From the NCBI GenBank assembly GCA_037501455.1, contig CM074858.1, forward strand, positions 75,986,501-76,050,500: a stretch of 64,000 nucleotides of DNA. Direction: 5' to 3'. Shown here one piece after another: positions 24,506 to 34,760 of this stretch. The DNA is from Lantana camara. Lineage: Eukaryota; Streptophyta; Magnoliopsida; Lamiales; Verbenaceae. The first letter of the stretch is position 1; the number at the start of each line of letters is the position of its first letter. A program made the position numbers and the translations under genes. Under the pieces are notes generated by a model. The model searched no databases and was not told the origin of the DNA. It was given only the letters and a program-made list of their open reading frames with translations.

Positions 24506-24790
24506 CTCCATCACTGCTTCGACTTTGATGGATCTAATTTAACTCCGGTTCTGAAAATGATGTGTCCAAGAAATGTAACTCTTTCTAGCCAAAACTCGCA
24601 TTTGCTGAACTTGGCATATAGCTTGTGATCCAGCAACGTGCTCAGCACAATTCGGATATGCTCGGCGTGCTCCTCTGGTGTCTTTAAGAACACCAAAATG
24701 TCGTCCAATTCTTTTCTCAACTCTTCCAAGATGACTTCCTTCTTGTAACAATCCAGATTAACATGTTACTTAAACAACCAATCCATTCCA
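24506..24790 (-). pseudogene. Element C reverse-transcriptase fragment
   Basis: A minus-strand stretch encodes LDDILVFLKTPEEHAEHIRI and KFSKCEFWLERVTFLGHII, the palm/thumb part of a Ty3 RT. It is joined upstream to a protease-end stretch (NLDCYKKEVI), so the RT fingers are deleted. Downstream it is joined to the integrase tail at a CCGAAGAA junction. It is not functional. Confidence 0.87.
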
Positions 24791-24951
24791 AGGATAATTC
24801 CATATCTCGTCATAGGCAACTCAATGAGATTTGACGGGTAGTAGCGATTACCAATGCATATAGGGCAATGTTTATATACTTGATCCGTAACGAGGTAAGT
24901 CCCCAAAGGAGAACTTACTTTAATTTTTTATGACAATTATTCAAGTGGAAA
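24790..24951 (-). pseudogene. Element C protease C-terminal remnant
   Basis: Minus-strand sequence encodes NLIELPMTRYGIILGMDWLF, which aligns with the end of the Element 1 protease. Stops and a frameshift separate it from the upstream gag-protease frame. Confidence 0.78.
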
Positions 24952-26172
24952 TTATAATTGCGCACATAAATTAGATGCAATGAATAAATGCATGGCACCA
25001 GGGTCATATAAGACCTTAACTGGCGTGTTAAGAATGTGCACAGTACCTTCCACATCAGACGAAGGATCAACCTCCTCATTACCATCCATTGCATATGCTC
25101 TGCCTTTAACCACTGATGTGGTCATCGTACCCACCACCACTTTACCCTTATCTTGAACCCCAAATCTTTTAATCCTAGTAGGACAATGTTCCCGTATATG
25201 CTCAGGGGAACCACACCAATAACACTGACCATTCTTCTTACTACAATTTTCCTCAGTGTGTCCTTTACGGCTACAGTAGTCACAGACTATCTCCTCTTGA
25301 GTGGGTTGAGTTGTTTCATACTGTTGAGGTGCCCTTTGTTGTTGTTGCGGTGCCATCATTGGTTTCTTCCTGTTTCCCTGAAAGGAGGATTCGGCAGATC
25401 GCTTTATTCCTTGAAAAGTCTTAAGGTTAGAAGGCTCTTGAAGACTAACGGTCATCCGGATATCCATATGGGCTGCCTCGACCTTCAATGCTCTATCAAC
25501 TGCTCTAGTGTAGGTTTCGTCATCCAAAGAAGCTAGTGCCCAACGGAGCTCAGGTTTCAGACCATCAATGAACTTTTTAGTCTTACGACGTTCATCACTC
25601 AGAATGTGGGGTGCATACTTGATCAGCCTAACAAACTTAGCTTCGTACTCCATCACGTTCATAGATCCTTGGACCAAATTCATAAATTCAGCTTCTCTTG
25701 CATCACGTGTTACCTGAGGAGTGTATTTCTGCTGAAACTCCTTCACAAACTCAGTCCAGTTTCCATCAACGTTGTTCTCTGTCCACATGTGTTGAGTATG
25801 CCTCCACCAGTTAAACGCCGCTCCTTCCATCAGAAATACAGCATACTGAACTCGTTCACGATCTTCAGGGTTGATATCCATAGCTTCAAAGATCTTTTCG
25901 AGACTAGTTAACCAATTTTCAGCCTTCAAGTCGTTGGGTTCGCCATAAAACTTAGGCGGGTTCATTCTTAGAAACTTTTCTAGTGTTTTCCCATTAGGAG
26001 AATTACAAGCCCTCACGAATTGTCGCAACACATCAGCTAAATCTGGAACTTCCTCCCTTCTAGGAGGTGGTGGCGTAACATCCCTTGGCGGTGTAAGATC
26101 CCGTTGTGGCGTGACTTCTCTTTGGGGTGGCGGTGGCGGTACGCGATTACGTGGTGCTCTTCTTGGTGGCAT
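24952..26172 (-). CDS. Element C gag with start of protease
   Basis: This 406-codon frame has a basic, proline-rich N terminus, a Retrotrans_gag domain (about residues 70-200), two intact CCHC knuckles (CDYCSRKGHTEENC at 297-310 and CYWCGSPEHIREHC at 317-330) and the protease active-site motif DPGA at 390-393, followed soon by a stop. In the other elements gag and pol are one frame, so this is a truncation. The intact knuckles and capsid mean a gag-like protein could still be made; whether it is made is unknown. Confidence 0.88.
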   Translation of the reverse strand: MPPRRAPRNRVPPPPPQREVTPQRDLTPPRDVTPPPPRREEVPDLADVLRQFVRACNSPNGKTLEKFLRMNPPKFYGEPNDLKAENWLTSLEKIFEAMDINPEDRERVQYAVFLMEGAAFNWWRHTQHMWTENNVDGNWTEFVKEFQQKYTPQVTRDAREAEFMNLVQGSMNVMEYEAKFVRLIKYAPHILSDERRKTKKFIDGLKPELRWALASLDDETYTRAVDRALKVEAAHMDIRMTVSLQEPSNLKTFQGIKRSAESSFQGNRKKPMMAPQQQQRAPQQYETTQPTQEEIVCDYCSRKGHTEENCSKKNGQCYWCGSPEHIREHCPTRIKRFGVQDKGKVVVGTMTTSVVKGRAYAMDGNEEVDPSSDVEGTVHILNTPVKVLYDPGAMHLFIASNLCAQL

Positions 26173-27101
26173 GATGATACTGAAGTTTCAAGCATTTAGA
26201 CATGTGTATAATGCATGACAGTAAGGATGATTCACATAATTGGTAACCACGTATTCACATTTCCACGTAATCACATATAATCATGAGAATAACACATTCC
26301 CACAGCAAAATATCAACGATAATCCATTATCACATTACCACATAGGCAAGAGCAACTTATAAGCATGAACAACATATCAACATTGATCCATTGTTCCATT
26401 ATCCATTACCATTGACAATTCATGAACATGTATAACATATAAAGTATGATAACAATAAATGAAATGGCATGATCCTATAACGGCCCTAATGGTATCTTGA
26501 AGCAACTCTAAGACTCATGCAATGACAGTTATGGAAAGCAGTAAACAGATATCCATTATAAAGCCGTAAAGTGTCATAAACGTGTAAGGTTTGGAAAAAA
26601 AATTTCTACATTAGGCAACATTTTTAAACAAAATTTAAAATAAGGAGGACCCGATACCATCGAGTTGACTCCCATTCAGGCCTTACCATTCGTCCAAACC
26701 AAGTGCAAAATACCTCTTGTGGTTCCATATCGTCTGAAATCCGTCCTCCGTGGTGCCAAAATTCGGGGATTTTCTACTATAGTTATACATCCCCTTCGCC
26801 AAAATAATCCTATCCATGCCCTGCTAGATCAGCCTCATCATCATCAGATCCATCATTACCTCCATTAGACTGCTCCTAGTCCTGTCTCTGTTCCTTGATT
26901 GCAAGAAATAACCACAGTGCGTGAAGCCTCGAACTGCTCGAAAAAGGCCTCATCCATCTGCTGCTGGTTAGGATCAAGATGTGGCTAAACTGCCATGGCC
27001 ATACAGAGAACCACGGATATGAACACCAGAAGATAGAACCATGCAACGTCAAACAATCTTCCATGATGTGAGCAATCCAGGTCAAGTCTCTTCTTACTTC
27101 A
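26173..27101 (-). other. Element C untranslated leader
   Basis: About 930 bases lie between PBS and gag. Mostly non-coding. A minus-strand stretch near 26975-26880 can be read as a short peptide (DPNQQQMDEAFFEQFEASRT) but stops quickly on both sides. Confidence 0.65.
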
Positions 27102-27127
27102 CCTGGCGCTCTGATACCACTTCAGGC
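27102..27127 (-). promoter_or_regulatory. Element C primer-binding site
   Basis: The minus strand reads TGGTATCAGAGCGCCAGG (27119-27102), complementary to initiator-Met-tRNA, eight bases (GCCTGAAG) from the LTR end GGCGCTACA. Confidence 0.92.
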
Positions 27128-27581
27128 TGTAGCGCCCCCACTTTGCTGGTAGAGAGCAGCGCCCCAACCCCCGCACTGAAGCACCCCTCAAGTAATGGTG
27201 TGAGCCATCACTCAAGAAATACCCCAGCGAACGGCATATCCATTAACGATTAACAAATAGTGTTTAACTATGTGGCTTATGCAGCGGAAAATCAGAGTAT
27301 TTTAAAACTTTTCAAAACATGTGCGTGATGGCATATAAACAAGCAAGTACTAATCGTTAAGTAGAAGAGACTATTAACATTACTGTATCAACTGAACGTA
27401 GTCACGGGAGCATAAGATAGCAATTGCAGCAGTATCCAAGTAGCAGAAGGATTATTACAAAAGCAGTAAAGTAAGGTATAAATGCAGCTATATAACATAT
27501 GCAGGACACAAAATAGTTTAATAAAGTCCTGACTCAACAAAATGAACACTCTAGAGCTTCAAGATACCTCTAGACTGCGGC
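27128..27581 (-). repeat. Element C 5' LTR, 3'-terminal part
   Basis: Nearly identical to 17520-17973 of the 3' LTR. It is interrupted after GCGGC (27577-27581) by Element D. GCGGC is the expected D TSD; its partner lies outside the window. Confidence 0.92.
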
Positions 27582-29347
27582 TGTAACGCCCCCGTTTTTC
27601 TTATTGTGTTTAGCATGAAGTATGTGTTTATCAAATTGCGCGAAATAATTATTTATACGTGTTTTACATATTTAAGTTTATTTAAATGTATTAAATGTTA
27701 ATTATTTTAGTTTAATAATATTAATATTAAATATATATTTATATATTATTTTAATGATAGTAGTATTAACTATATTTATATAATATAAAAATATATGTTA
27801 ATTGTGTACGTGTGCATGAAGATTGTAATGCATGCATTTGTTATTAATATCAAAATTATGCATGCATGTTACCTATAAATTATATATGTATTTATTAAAT
27901 ATATTTATATACATATATATATAGATATATATGTTAAATGTGCACGATTTGTTTAATGTGTTTGCATGAAATCATGCTATCCAATTTAATAAATAATTAT
28001 GCATGCAATTTTGATTTTATTAGTGCATGCATGCATTTATATATTCATAATTATATACGTATTAATTTGTTATATTATTTATAATATTATGAATTTTATT
28101 GTTTCATTGCGTTTGAATGACATTTAGGTGCTTCGTTTCTATTTAAATTGATACCGAAATTTCGTGTAAATTTAATATGTTAAACTTATACGTGTCTTGT
28201 ATATGAATATATGTTCGTTTCATATTTTCGAATTCATTTGTATGTGTTTCGGATTTAATTTGAATTTTGGGATCCAAGTCGGGGGCTAACGAGCAATTAG
28301 CGCACCCTTGGTTCCGTATTTAATATCTTGAGCTCGGGAACTCGGATTCGAGTTCCGTCAACTTCGCTGAACTCGTAACGAAAATTCAAGTTTAGTAAAC
28401 TTAGCCTTATATTTTTCTAACGTCATTTGAACCTCCGAAATTCAACCGAAAAATGAGACGGCGACCAAACTGACCTTGTTGCACTAAAATGACCATATCT
28501 TGCTCAAACCTTGACCAAATTAACTATGGTTAGACTCTATGGAACCCTAACTCAACCCTTTATTCATCCATTAACCCCCAAACCGAGATAACCCTCCCCA
28601 CTTACTGAAAATATCTCAAACATCTTCTGCTTCCCACTCTCTCCCGTAACTCAAGCTTTACCAAGAGATTCAAGCTCAAATCTCCTTCCAAACCTCCATT
28701 AATCCACAAGGTAAGCTTGGATATGTTATGTACATACAATATGAGTCATTTTCATTCATTAATCCCCAAATTTGATCATGGTTTCATGAGGTTTTTAGCA
28801 GAATTAGAAATTAATAGGTTTTGAGCATTTATGATGATCTCTTTCGTTTCTTGATGTTTTTGATTGATTCCAACCCTGAAAATGATTGTTTTAACATCCT
28901 CTTCTCATTTATGATCATTGATAGCATGGTAGTTAAGGTATTTTCGAGATATCAATTTTGGAACTTTGAGAAAACTTCATGTAATGTCACGTATGACAAC
29001 TTTACACGGTTGAGGTCTTTTGGAACTGATTTATACATTGATTTGGTGTTGTTTTGCTGCACCTTTGATAGCTTAAACTGATATGAATATGTGGAGATGA
29101 AGAGAATCCATCATGCCCTGTTTTTCCGTGACCTTTGCTCTGTTTTTGAGCTGGTATTTTGTTGTCAAAAACTGCTGCGTTCCTTCTTTCTTTTGCTGTC
29201 AGCTTTCGTGGCTTGGTGGGTTGTGTTTTAGCTGAATTCTTGCTGCATTTCACGCCTTGTATTGTTGCATATTTGGCCTGCATTTCATGCTTGAGTTGCT
29301 GCCCTTTTCTGCGTCCATTTGCTGTCAAACAGGGGCTGTTGCAGGCG

Positions 29348-29472
29348 AGACACGGGGGTGTCGTTCTTGGCCTTTCCAGCGTGGAACAGTGGTGTAAATT
29401 GGGCTGGAATTTCTGTACCGAGACACGGGGGTGTCTCGGTTTGTGCTTGGGTGGTGACACGGGGGTGTCACC
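29348..29472 (+). repeat. Palindrome array in Element D 5' LTR
   Basis: One imperfect unit lies near 29348-29363; the others are CCGAGACAC/GTGTCTCGG (29418-29439) and GGTGACAC/GTGTCACC (29453-29472). The 3' LTR counterpart has lost one unit. Confidence 0.88.
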
Positions 29473-29701
29473 TTGTTCTTTCCAAACTTTTGCCTGCGTT
29501 TATACCTATGTTTGCATGCATGTGTGCGTAGCTATATATATATATATGTGTTGTGTGTGTGTACGTTGCATGCATGGTTATATATGTATATATGTCTTAT
29601 ATATATGCTTGTGTGTGCATGCATGGCTAGGTGTGTGTCTGTACATGCTTAACTATATATATATATATGTGTGTAAATATTTAACTAATATTGCATGCAT
29701 G

Positions 29702-29705
<4 letters not shown>

Positions 29706-29742
<37 letters not shown>
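29706..29742. repeat. TA microsatellite
   Basis: A long run of TA in the Element D 5' LTR; it is much shorter in the 3' LTR (near 51733-51770), as expected for slippage. Confidence 0.9.
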
Positions 29743-29747
<5 letters not shown>

Positions 29748-31665
29748 ATTTAAATGTTAATTGATTATATATATATATTATATATATTTTAAATGTTATT
29801 TGATTTAATTCAATTGTTTTTGAAATTAATTGATTTCTATTTCACGTATTTAATTTACCGATTATTGTTTGAATGTTTCAATTATCCTATTCTAATTGTC
29901 AACATTAATACTACTTGCTATGATTATTAAGTGAATTCTTGGATCAAACTGATATGAGTTATGAATTATGAATTTATGAATTTGAATGAAATGAATGAAC
30001 GAGTGGCTTATTTTATGTCTTAAATTCCTTAATAGTGCACATGAACATTTTATGATATAATATCATCTTTTGCGCATTCATATCATGTTCATTGCATGCC
30101 GTGCGTCTTATTTGGTTCATTTAGAGTCTTGAGTCTCACGAACACGTTACGTTGTCTTTTGTACAGTTTATCTCCAGGGTGGAGAGATCTTGATCTTTCA
30201 GGCACTTGGTACTCGTATCCTTGTATCGTCATGTTCCAGGTGAGGGTGTTTTGTTCTAGTTATATATAAAACCCTATAACCCTTATGTGACAAATTTTGG
30301 CCTAAAACCTTATGTATAGATATATGTTATCTTTACAAGTGGAGTCATTGAGTAAATTCTTCTGGAATTATACGTATGGGCATATATAAGCTTAAAATGG
30401 TTTTGCAACGAGGCTATGCTCCAAACCGTGTGTCTTCATGCTAGCTATGGATTAGGATGACACGGAGAGGTACGTATATAGCATAAGCCGAGTTGCACGG
30501 TAAGGTATGTTTGTTATAGTATGTATCCTATGTATGAGGCAAATGTTTTGGCGAGATTATTATGTATGTTATGATTGCACGGGCCCAGGGACTTAGTGCA
30601 AGTGGCTATCCGGGGAGGCAAGGGCCGACGGTGATCCCTTGTACTAGTCCCACCATATTTACGGTGATACCGGCCCTCGCTAGGAGGTTTAGCGGGGAAT
30701 GGGAGCTGAGTGCCCTTGGGGGAGTCATGAAACCCCATTGGCCTATGTATGAGGTGGTCGGGTCTTGCTAACCCGTCCACCACCCGGAGGAAGAAGGTTG
30801 GAACTTATTTTATGATTATGACTATGATTATGTTTATGATTGATAGGCACCGTGCGGGAAGGCCGGGACACGGATTGCCCAAACGAATATGTTTAGGATA
30901 TGATATATGATTTGTGTGTATTATGATGTATTGCATGATCACCTACTTAAAATATTATTGATATTTGTCGTACACGGTCGGAGTTTGGTTGGAGATGATG
31001 CACGCTCACTCGCCGAGCCTTATGTTTATGTATGATTTATGAACGTAATGAATTAATATGATTAGTCGTAAAATCCGAGTATTGCTTGGTCATTCTCTTG
31101 CCCTTTTTGGGAACTAATTCTAAATAAAACCTTGCTCGGGATTTATGACTTGCATATGCATGTTTTATATATGTATATCCCTCCTGCTCACTCAGTCTTC
31201 TAGAGACTGACCCTCTCCCTCCCCAACACTTTAGTGTGCAGGTTTGGCTTTGGAGTTTCGAGCTAGGCGGAGTTTTGATGAGTTTGAGTCGGTCAAGTTA
31301 AGCTAGAAGTGTCTCTGCATTCATCTTATGTATTTAATTGTGAATGAAGTAACCTTGTAAGAATATTGGAGTTGAATCTTGTTTAAGTGCTATTGAATTG
31401 CTTTTGTTGGCTTTGATTATGAGTTTAAAAGAGGCCTGAAGAGCCCAAGTCTGCTTATGGTTTGTGTGTTTGAATTTTAGTTTTCCGATGCATTATATTT
31501 TGTTGATTGGCTAGTATGTGCAGGGTCTAAGTTCCGCCTAGCTTAGGAAGGTATTTTGTTTGTCTCCCGTTCGCCATGGTTGGATACGGGTACGGACTTT
31601 CCATTTCGTTACTCGTGTTGAGCCATAGTGCGGGGGATGTGGTGCCTCACGTGCGGGGTACTACA

Positions 31666-31691
31666 TCCTTAAGTGGTATCAGAGCCCGGTT
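31666..31691 (+). promoter_or_regulatory. Element D primer-binding site
   Basis: Spacer TCCTTAAG, then TGGTATCAGAGCCCGG from 31674, complementary to initiator-Met-tRNA. Confidence 0.93.
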
Positions 31692-34470
31692 GCAAAACTG
31701 GTGTTCTCGAGTCGTGTTGGAGTCAGTCTAAGTCGAACGGCTTAGGAACTATGTGATAATGTGTGCATCACATCGATCTTGAATATGGAATTTGCCTTCC
31801 CTTAAGAATTTTGTTGAATTCCCTGTTGCATTTATATGGACTCTTGCCTTTCGTACTGAATACATGTCATGAGCATGCACTAATCGCATGCATATATTCT
31901 CGAAATGAGTTATGGTTTCCAGGTTATAAAGATAATATCAAACCACAGCCAAGTTCTATGATCGCAACAATCTATTACAATTCTCTCGGAGGCACGGAGG
32001 ATAGGAGTTAATCACGGGATGGTTGTAACCCAGAAGATCAATCTATGTGAATCCACAACTTAGGGTGCTTCACTTAGATCCAGGGAATTGCTCAACCTAA
32101 GGAGTGGGGTATATCAGCCTTGAAGGTATTTTAGTCAGGGTTTAGGTAAAATGGATCTGGATGGAGTTAAGCCCAAGGGTTGTCAAAAAGGTATCTAAAT
32201 AAAACTGGTAACGAGAAATCGAGTTTTAGAAGTCAAGATTGGAAAGAGGTATCAATAATTAAGAGGAGTCGAGGTAAGATGGGAAACAATTCGAGAAGGG
32301 GTTAGAGAAAGGTAAGTGATGGGATAACTACAATTCATGGAGGGTGATAATGCTAAGGATAGGATTTGAGTTCATTCTCCAAATCCAAGCTGAATTGGCG
32401 TGTGTGAGGTTGAATTGGAAGATATGGAGTAACAAATGAGAATGATAAAGAAAGGCGAAGCCTGGTTAAAGGATGATTCTCGGGGAGAAATTCAGATACT
32501 AACTCAAGGGATGTAGAAGAAATTAAGGATCGTGAAATTTCAACTCCGGATGGTGGAAGGTACAAGTTGATATACAAGAATTCTTGGAAATCTTGATGAC
32601 CGTGGGAAAAGGCAAGGAATAATCAGCGAGTCAAAGTAACTCAGGGATTTGGAGGAACGAAGAAAAGCTACTGAGCTAATAGCTTACCACATTGGTGATA
32701 GGTTCCAAAGCATTCATAGCACGTGCATCATACTTCGCATCAAATTAGTTATTTTCCCTTACTTATATATGTGTGCACATTTTATTGATTTCGTTGCTCT
32801 AATGTGCTGCATACTTAATTGTCGCAAGTGTGCAATATCCATCGTCATTGTTAACCCGACATGCATTCTAGGGTCTAATTAATAGGAAGTTCTTTCGTCT
32901 CACTATCAAGTATCAGTTCAACCGAGCCGCCGCTGAGTTATAAGGAAGAGAAACAATAGGATGATACGTTATAAGGAAGGTGACTTTGGGAAATAAGAAC
33001 TTCAAGTAAGGGATAGGTTAACGGAAACAAGAATTCAGGAGGAGAAGTGAGATTAGAGTTGGCTTCGGGGTTTTCGAATCGGACAAGAATAAGAAAGGAG
33101 TTTCGGACATCATGAGAATTGGGGAAGAAGTTGAAAGGCCAACTCCTTGATTTCTATATCAGTTAAAACTTCACCTAATGGGAATTACTCATCCAGAATT
33201 TTGATAAAAGAAGAATCAATGGAGTTCAACATGTGACAACAGAAATTTAAGGGGGAGAGCACGACTGAGGAACAAAATGGACGATTGAAGGGGTGTTCGA
33301 AGAAATATTTTAGTAAGAATAACGAAATTGCAAATTAAGGAAGACCTGCAAGTCTTATTAGTGATGATCAAAAATAAATAAGACGGCTTGAATGGTTAAG
33401 TTGTTAAGAGTGGAGTTAAGTTACTAAATCCGGATTGAAGTTCCTCACTAGGTATAAAGGAAATGGCTCGGAGAATATTCTTATGTATAGAATATGGATC
33501 TGGGGATAACAAAATTATAAGGGAGCTTCTGTGAACCCCTAAGTCTGAATTGACAAGGGAGCGGGTCAAATCAAGTTAGCATCTAATGGAATGATGGCGA
33601 TCAAGAATAATCCAATAGAGTACAAAGGGGGTTCAATAACGACAATATTATCAAGTCATCGGTTATTCCCACGATAATTCGGAAGGAAATTTAAGAAGAA
33701 ACCAAACCGAAAAAGATGATCATTGGAAGATTTACATCAAACTTCGAAAATCATCAAGAGCATTCTATCTTCGATTCGAGAAATGTGGGGCCAGACACTG
33801 AATATAACCTTAAGGGGTTAAAGAGAATGAACGGATAACAGGAATGGAAAATGGAAAAGGATTTGTGTTGAGAGAGACCATAAGGATAAACATCTTAAGG
33901 TCGGGATTGAATCATCAAGTTGGCCAGAGTGGTAATCCTCGGGGGTATGTTAAGCACCGATGTGGGTAAGGATGGAAGATATGATCTGGACATCGGAACA
34001 AATATTCTAAACGTAAAAGAGAATGTCAATTGGATTAGTTGGAAGAGTTAGTCCGACTGAAAGAATATAACAGGGGTTGAGGAAGGATTGAAGAAGTCGA
34101 GTAGCAATAAACGTCAGAAGGGATCTAAGAGTATAATCCTTAAAGGATTCATCAATTGCTTCACCGGACTACCCTGGAGAGGTTAAAGACAAGCTGAGCA
34201 ATGAGCCTATCCTCGGAGCAGATCACACACTGGACAACTTACAACTTTAAATTTCTTAACTATGGTGAACGGTACATAAAACATTCATGGCATAAGCATA
34301 CATACAATTTAGTTTAATTGATTCTTAATATTCTATAACTTACTAATTGATTATTTCCGTTGTACTTGGTTATGTTGTAATTGAGGTTTATTACATGTCT
34401 TTGTGTGATTTTAAATTTGGTTTTGCGTGTGTTGCTTGGGAGTATTGGAGACTTCCTTGCTTTATTTTAC
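31692..34470 (+). other. Element D interior, non-coding
   Basis: No gag-pol frame survives. The stretch near 31919-32010 (TTTCCAGG-TTATAAAGAT, then a short frame reading MIATIYYNSLGGTEDR) is conserved in H (45265-45352). Two copies of the pre-protease module lie at 32688-32733 and 34262-34305. Between them are AACCCGACATGCAT (32853) and TAATAGGAAGT (32879), also found in H and Element 3. The rest is purine-rich and has no recognisable origin. Confidence 0.75.
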
Positions 34471-34704
34471 TTGAGAGGCGGGGTTCTCTCTTTGTTGTTT
34501 TTGAGAGACGGGGTTCTCTCTTTGCTGTACTTGAGAGAAGGGGTTCTCTCTTTGTTGTTTTTGAGAGACGGGGTTCTCTCTTTGCTGTGCTTGAGAGACG
34601 GGGTTCTCTCTTTGTTGTTTTTGAGAGACGGGGTTCTCTCTTTGCTGTGTGTGAGAGAAGGGGATTCTCTCTTTATTGTTTGTAAGGAACGGGGTTCCTT
34701 CTTT
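34407..34704 (+). repeat. 30-bp hairpin minisatellite at the 3' end of Element D interior
   Basis: After a lead-in shared with H (34407-34470) come seven units of 30 bp, each centred on GAGAGACGGGGTTCTCTC (first at 34473, then 34503, 34533, 34563, 34593, 34623, 34653). An eighth unit has changed arms, AAGGAACGGGGTTCCTT (34684-34700). The array can be read as an open frame only because the unit is a multiple of three. Confidence 0.93.
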
Positions 34705-34725
34705 AATTGTTTTCAGACAGATAGT

Positions 34726-34759
34726 GAATCCGATGACGGATTCTTTTAAGGGGGAGAGG
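34726..34759 (+). promoter_or_regulatory. Element D pre-PPT hairpin and PPT
   Basis: GAATCCG/CGGATTC with loop ATGA (34726-34743), then TTTTAAGGGGGAGAGG, then the LTR at 34761. Confidence 0.9.
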
Positions 34760-34760
34760 T

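Larger units (their letters stand above)
17520..27581 (-). mobile_element. Element C: Ty3/Gypsy element with deleted pol
   Basis: On the minus strand this is 5' LTR (from 27581 down to 27128, interrupted by Element D on its upstream side), PBS, a long leader, gag-protease (26172-24952), a reverse-transcriptase scrap, an integrase-tail/chromodomain scrap, PPT and 3' LTR (24071-17520). The first about 450 bases of the 5' LTR are nearly identical to the corresponding stretch of the 3' LTR (27128-27581 versus 17520-17973), so the element is fairly recent despite its deletions. The rest of the 5' LTR should lie right of the window, beyond Element D. Confidence 0.9.
27582..31665 (+). repeat. Element D 5' LTR
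   Basis: TGTAACGCCCC to GGTACTACA, 4084 bp. Contents in order: AT-rich U3, GCTAACGAGCAATTAGC (28285-28301), the U3 palindrome GGAACTCG/CGAGTTCC (28337-28356), donor AAG/GTAAGC (28711), palindromes (29348-29472), a long TA tract (29706-29742), predicted exon 2 (30167-30239, acceptor TTTTGTACAG, donor CAG/GTGAGG), a GC-rich block (30580-30800), the GGTCGGAG...CACTCGCCGAGCC motif (30976-31019), acceptor GTGCAG-G (31241) and helix arms (31261-31271, 31533-31543). Confidence 0.95.

Noticed and set aside
27102..27119. tRNA gene at the PBS sites
   Set aside because: Only the 12-18 nt complementary to the tRNA 3' end is present; no cloverleaf can be formed.
28821..29081. 86-codon frame, repeated at 36001-36261
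   Set aside because: It is the same stretch in the two LTRs of Element D. Duplication comes from the LTRs, not from conservation, and no domain is recognisable.
29159..29764. 201-codon frame
   Set aside because: It crosses the predicted intron, the palindromes and the TA microsatellite, with a low-complexity tail; its copy in the 3' LTR is cut short.
30514..30783. Frames on both strands (also 52512-52775) in the GC-rich LTR block
   Set aside because: Open on both strands because of composition; the block is conserved as a structured LTR region, not as protein.
34473..34704. Regularly spaced palindromic 30-bp repeats resembling a CRISPR array
   Set aside because: Units are directly tandem without unique spacers, there are no cas genes, and the setting is a plant retrotransposon.
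34347..34749. Open frames with a repeated RRGSLFVVFE-type peptide
   Set aside because: The unit length is a multiple of three and lacks stops by chance; H and G arrays do not keep the frame.
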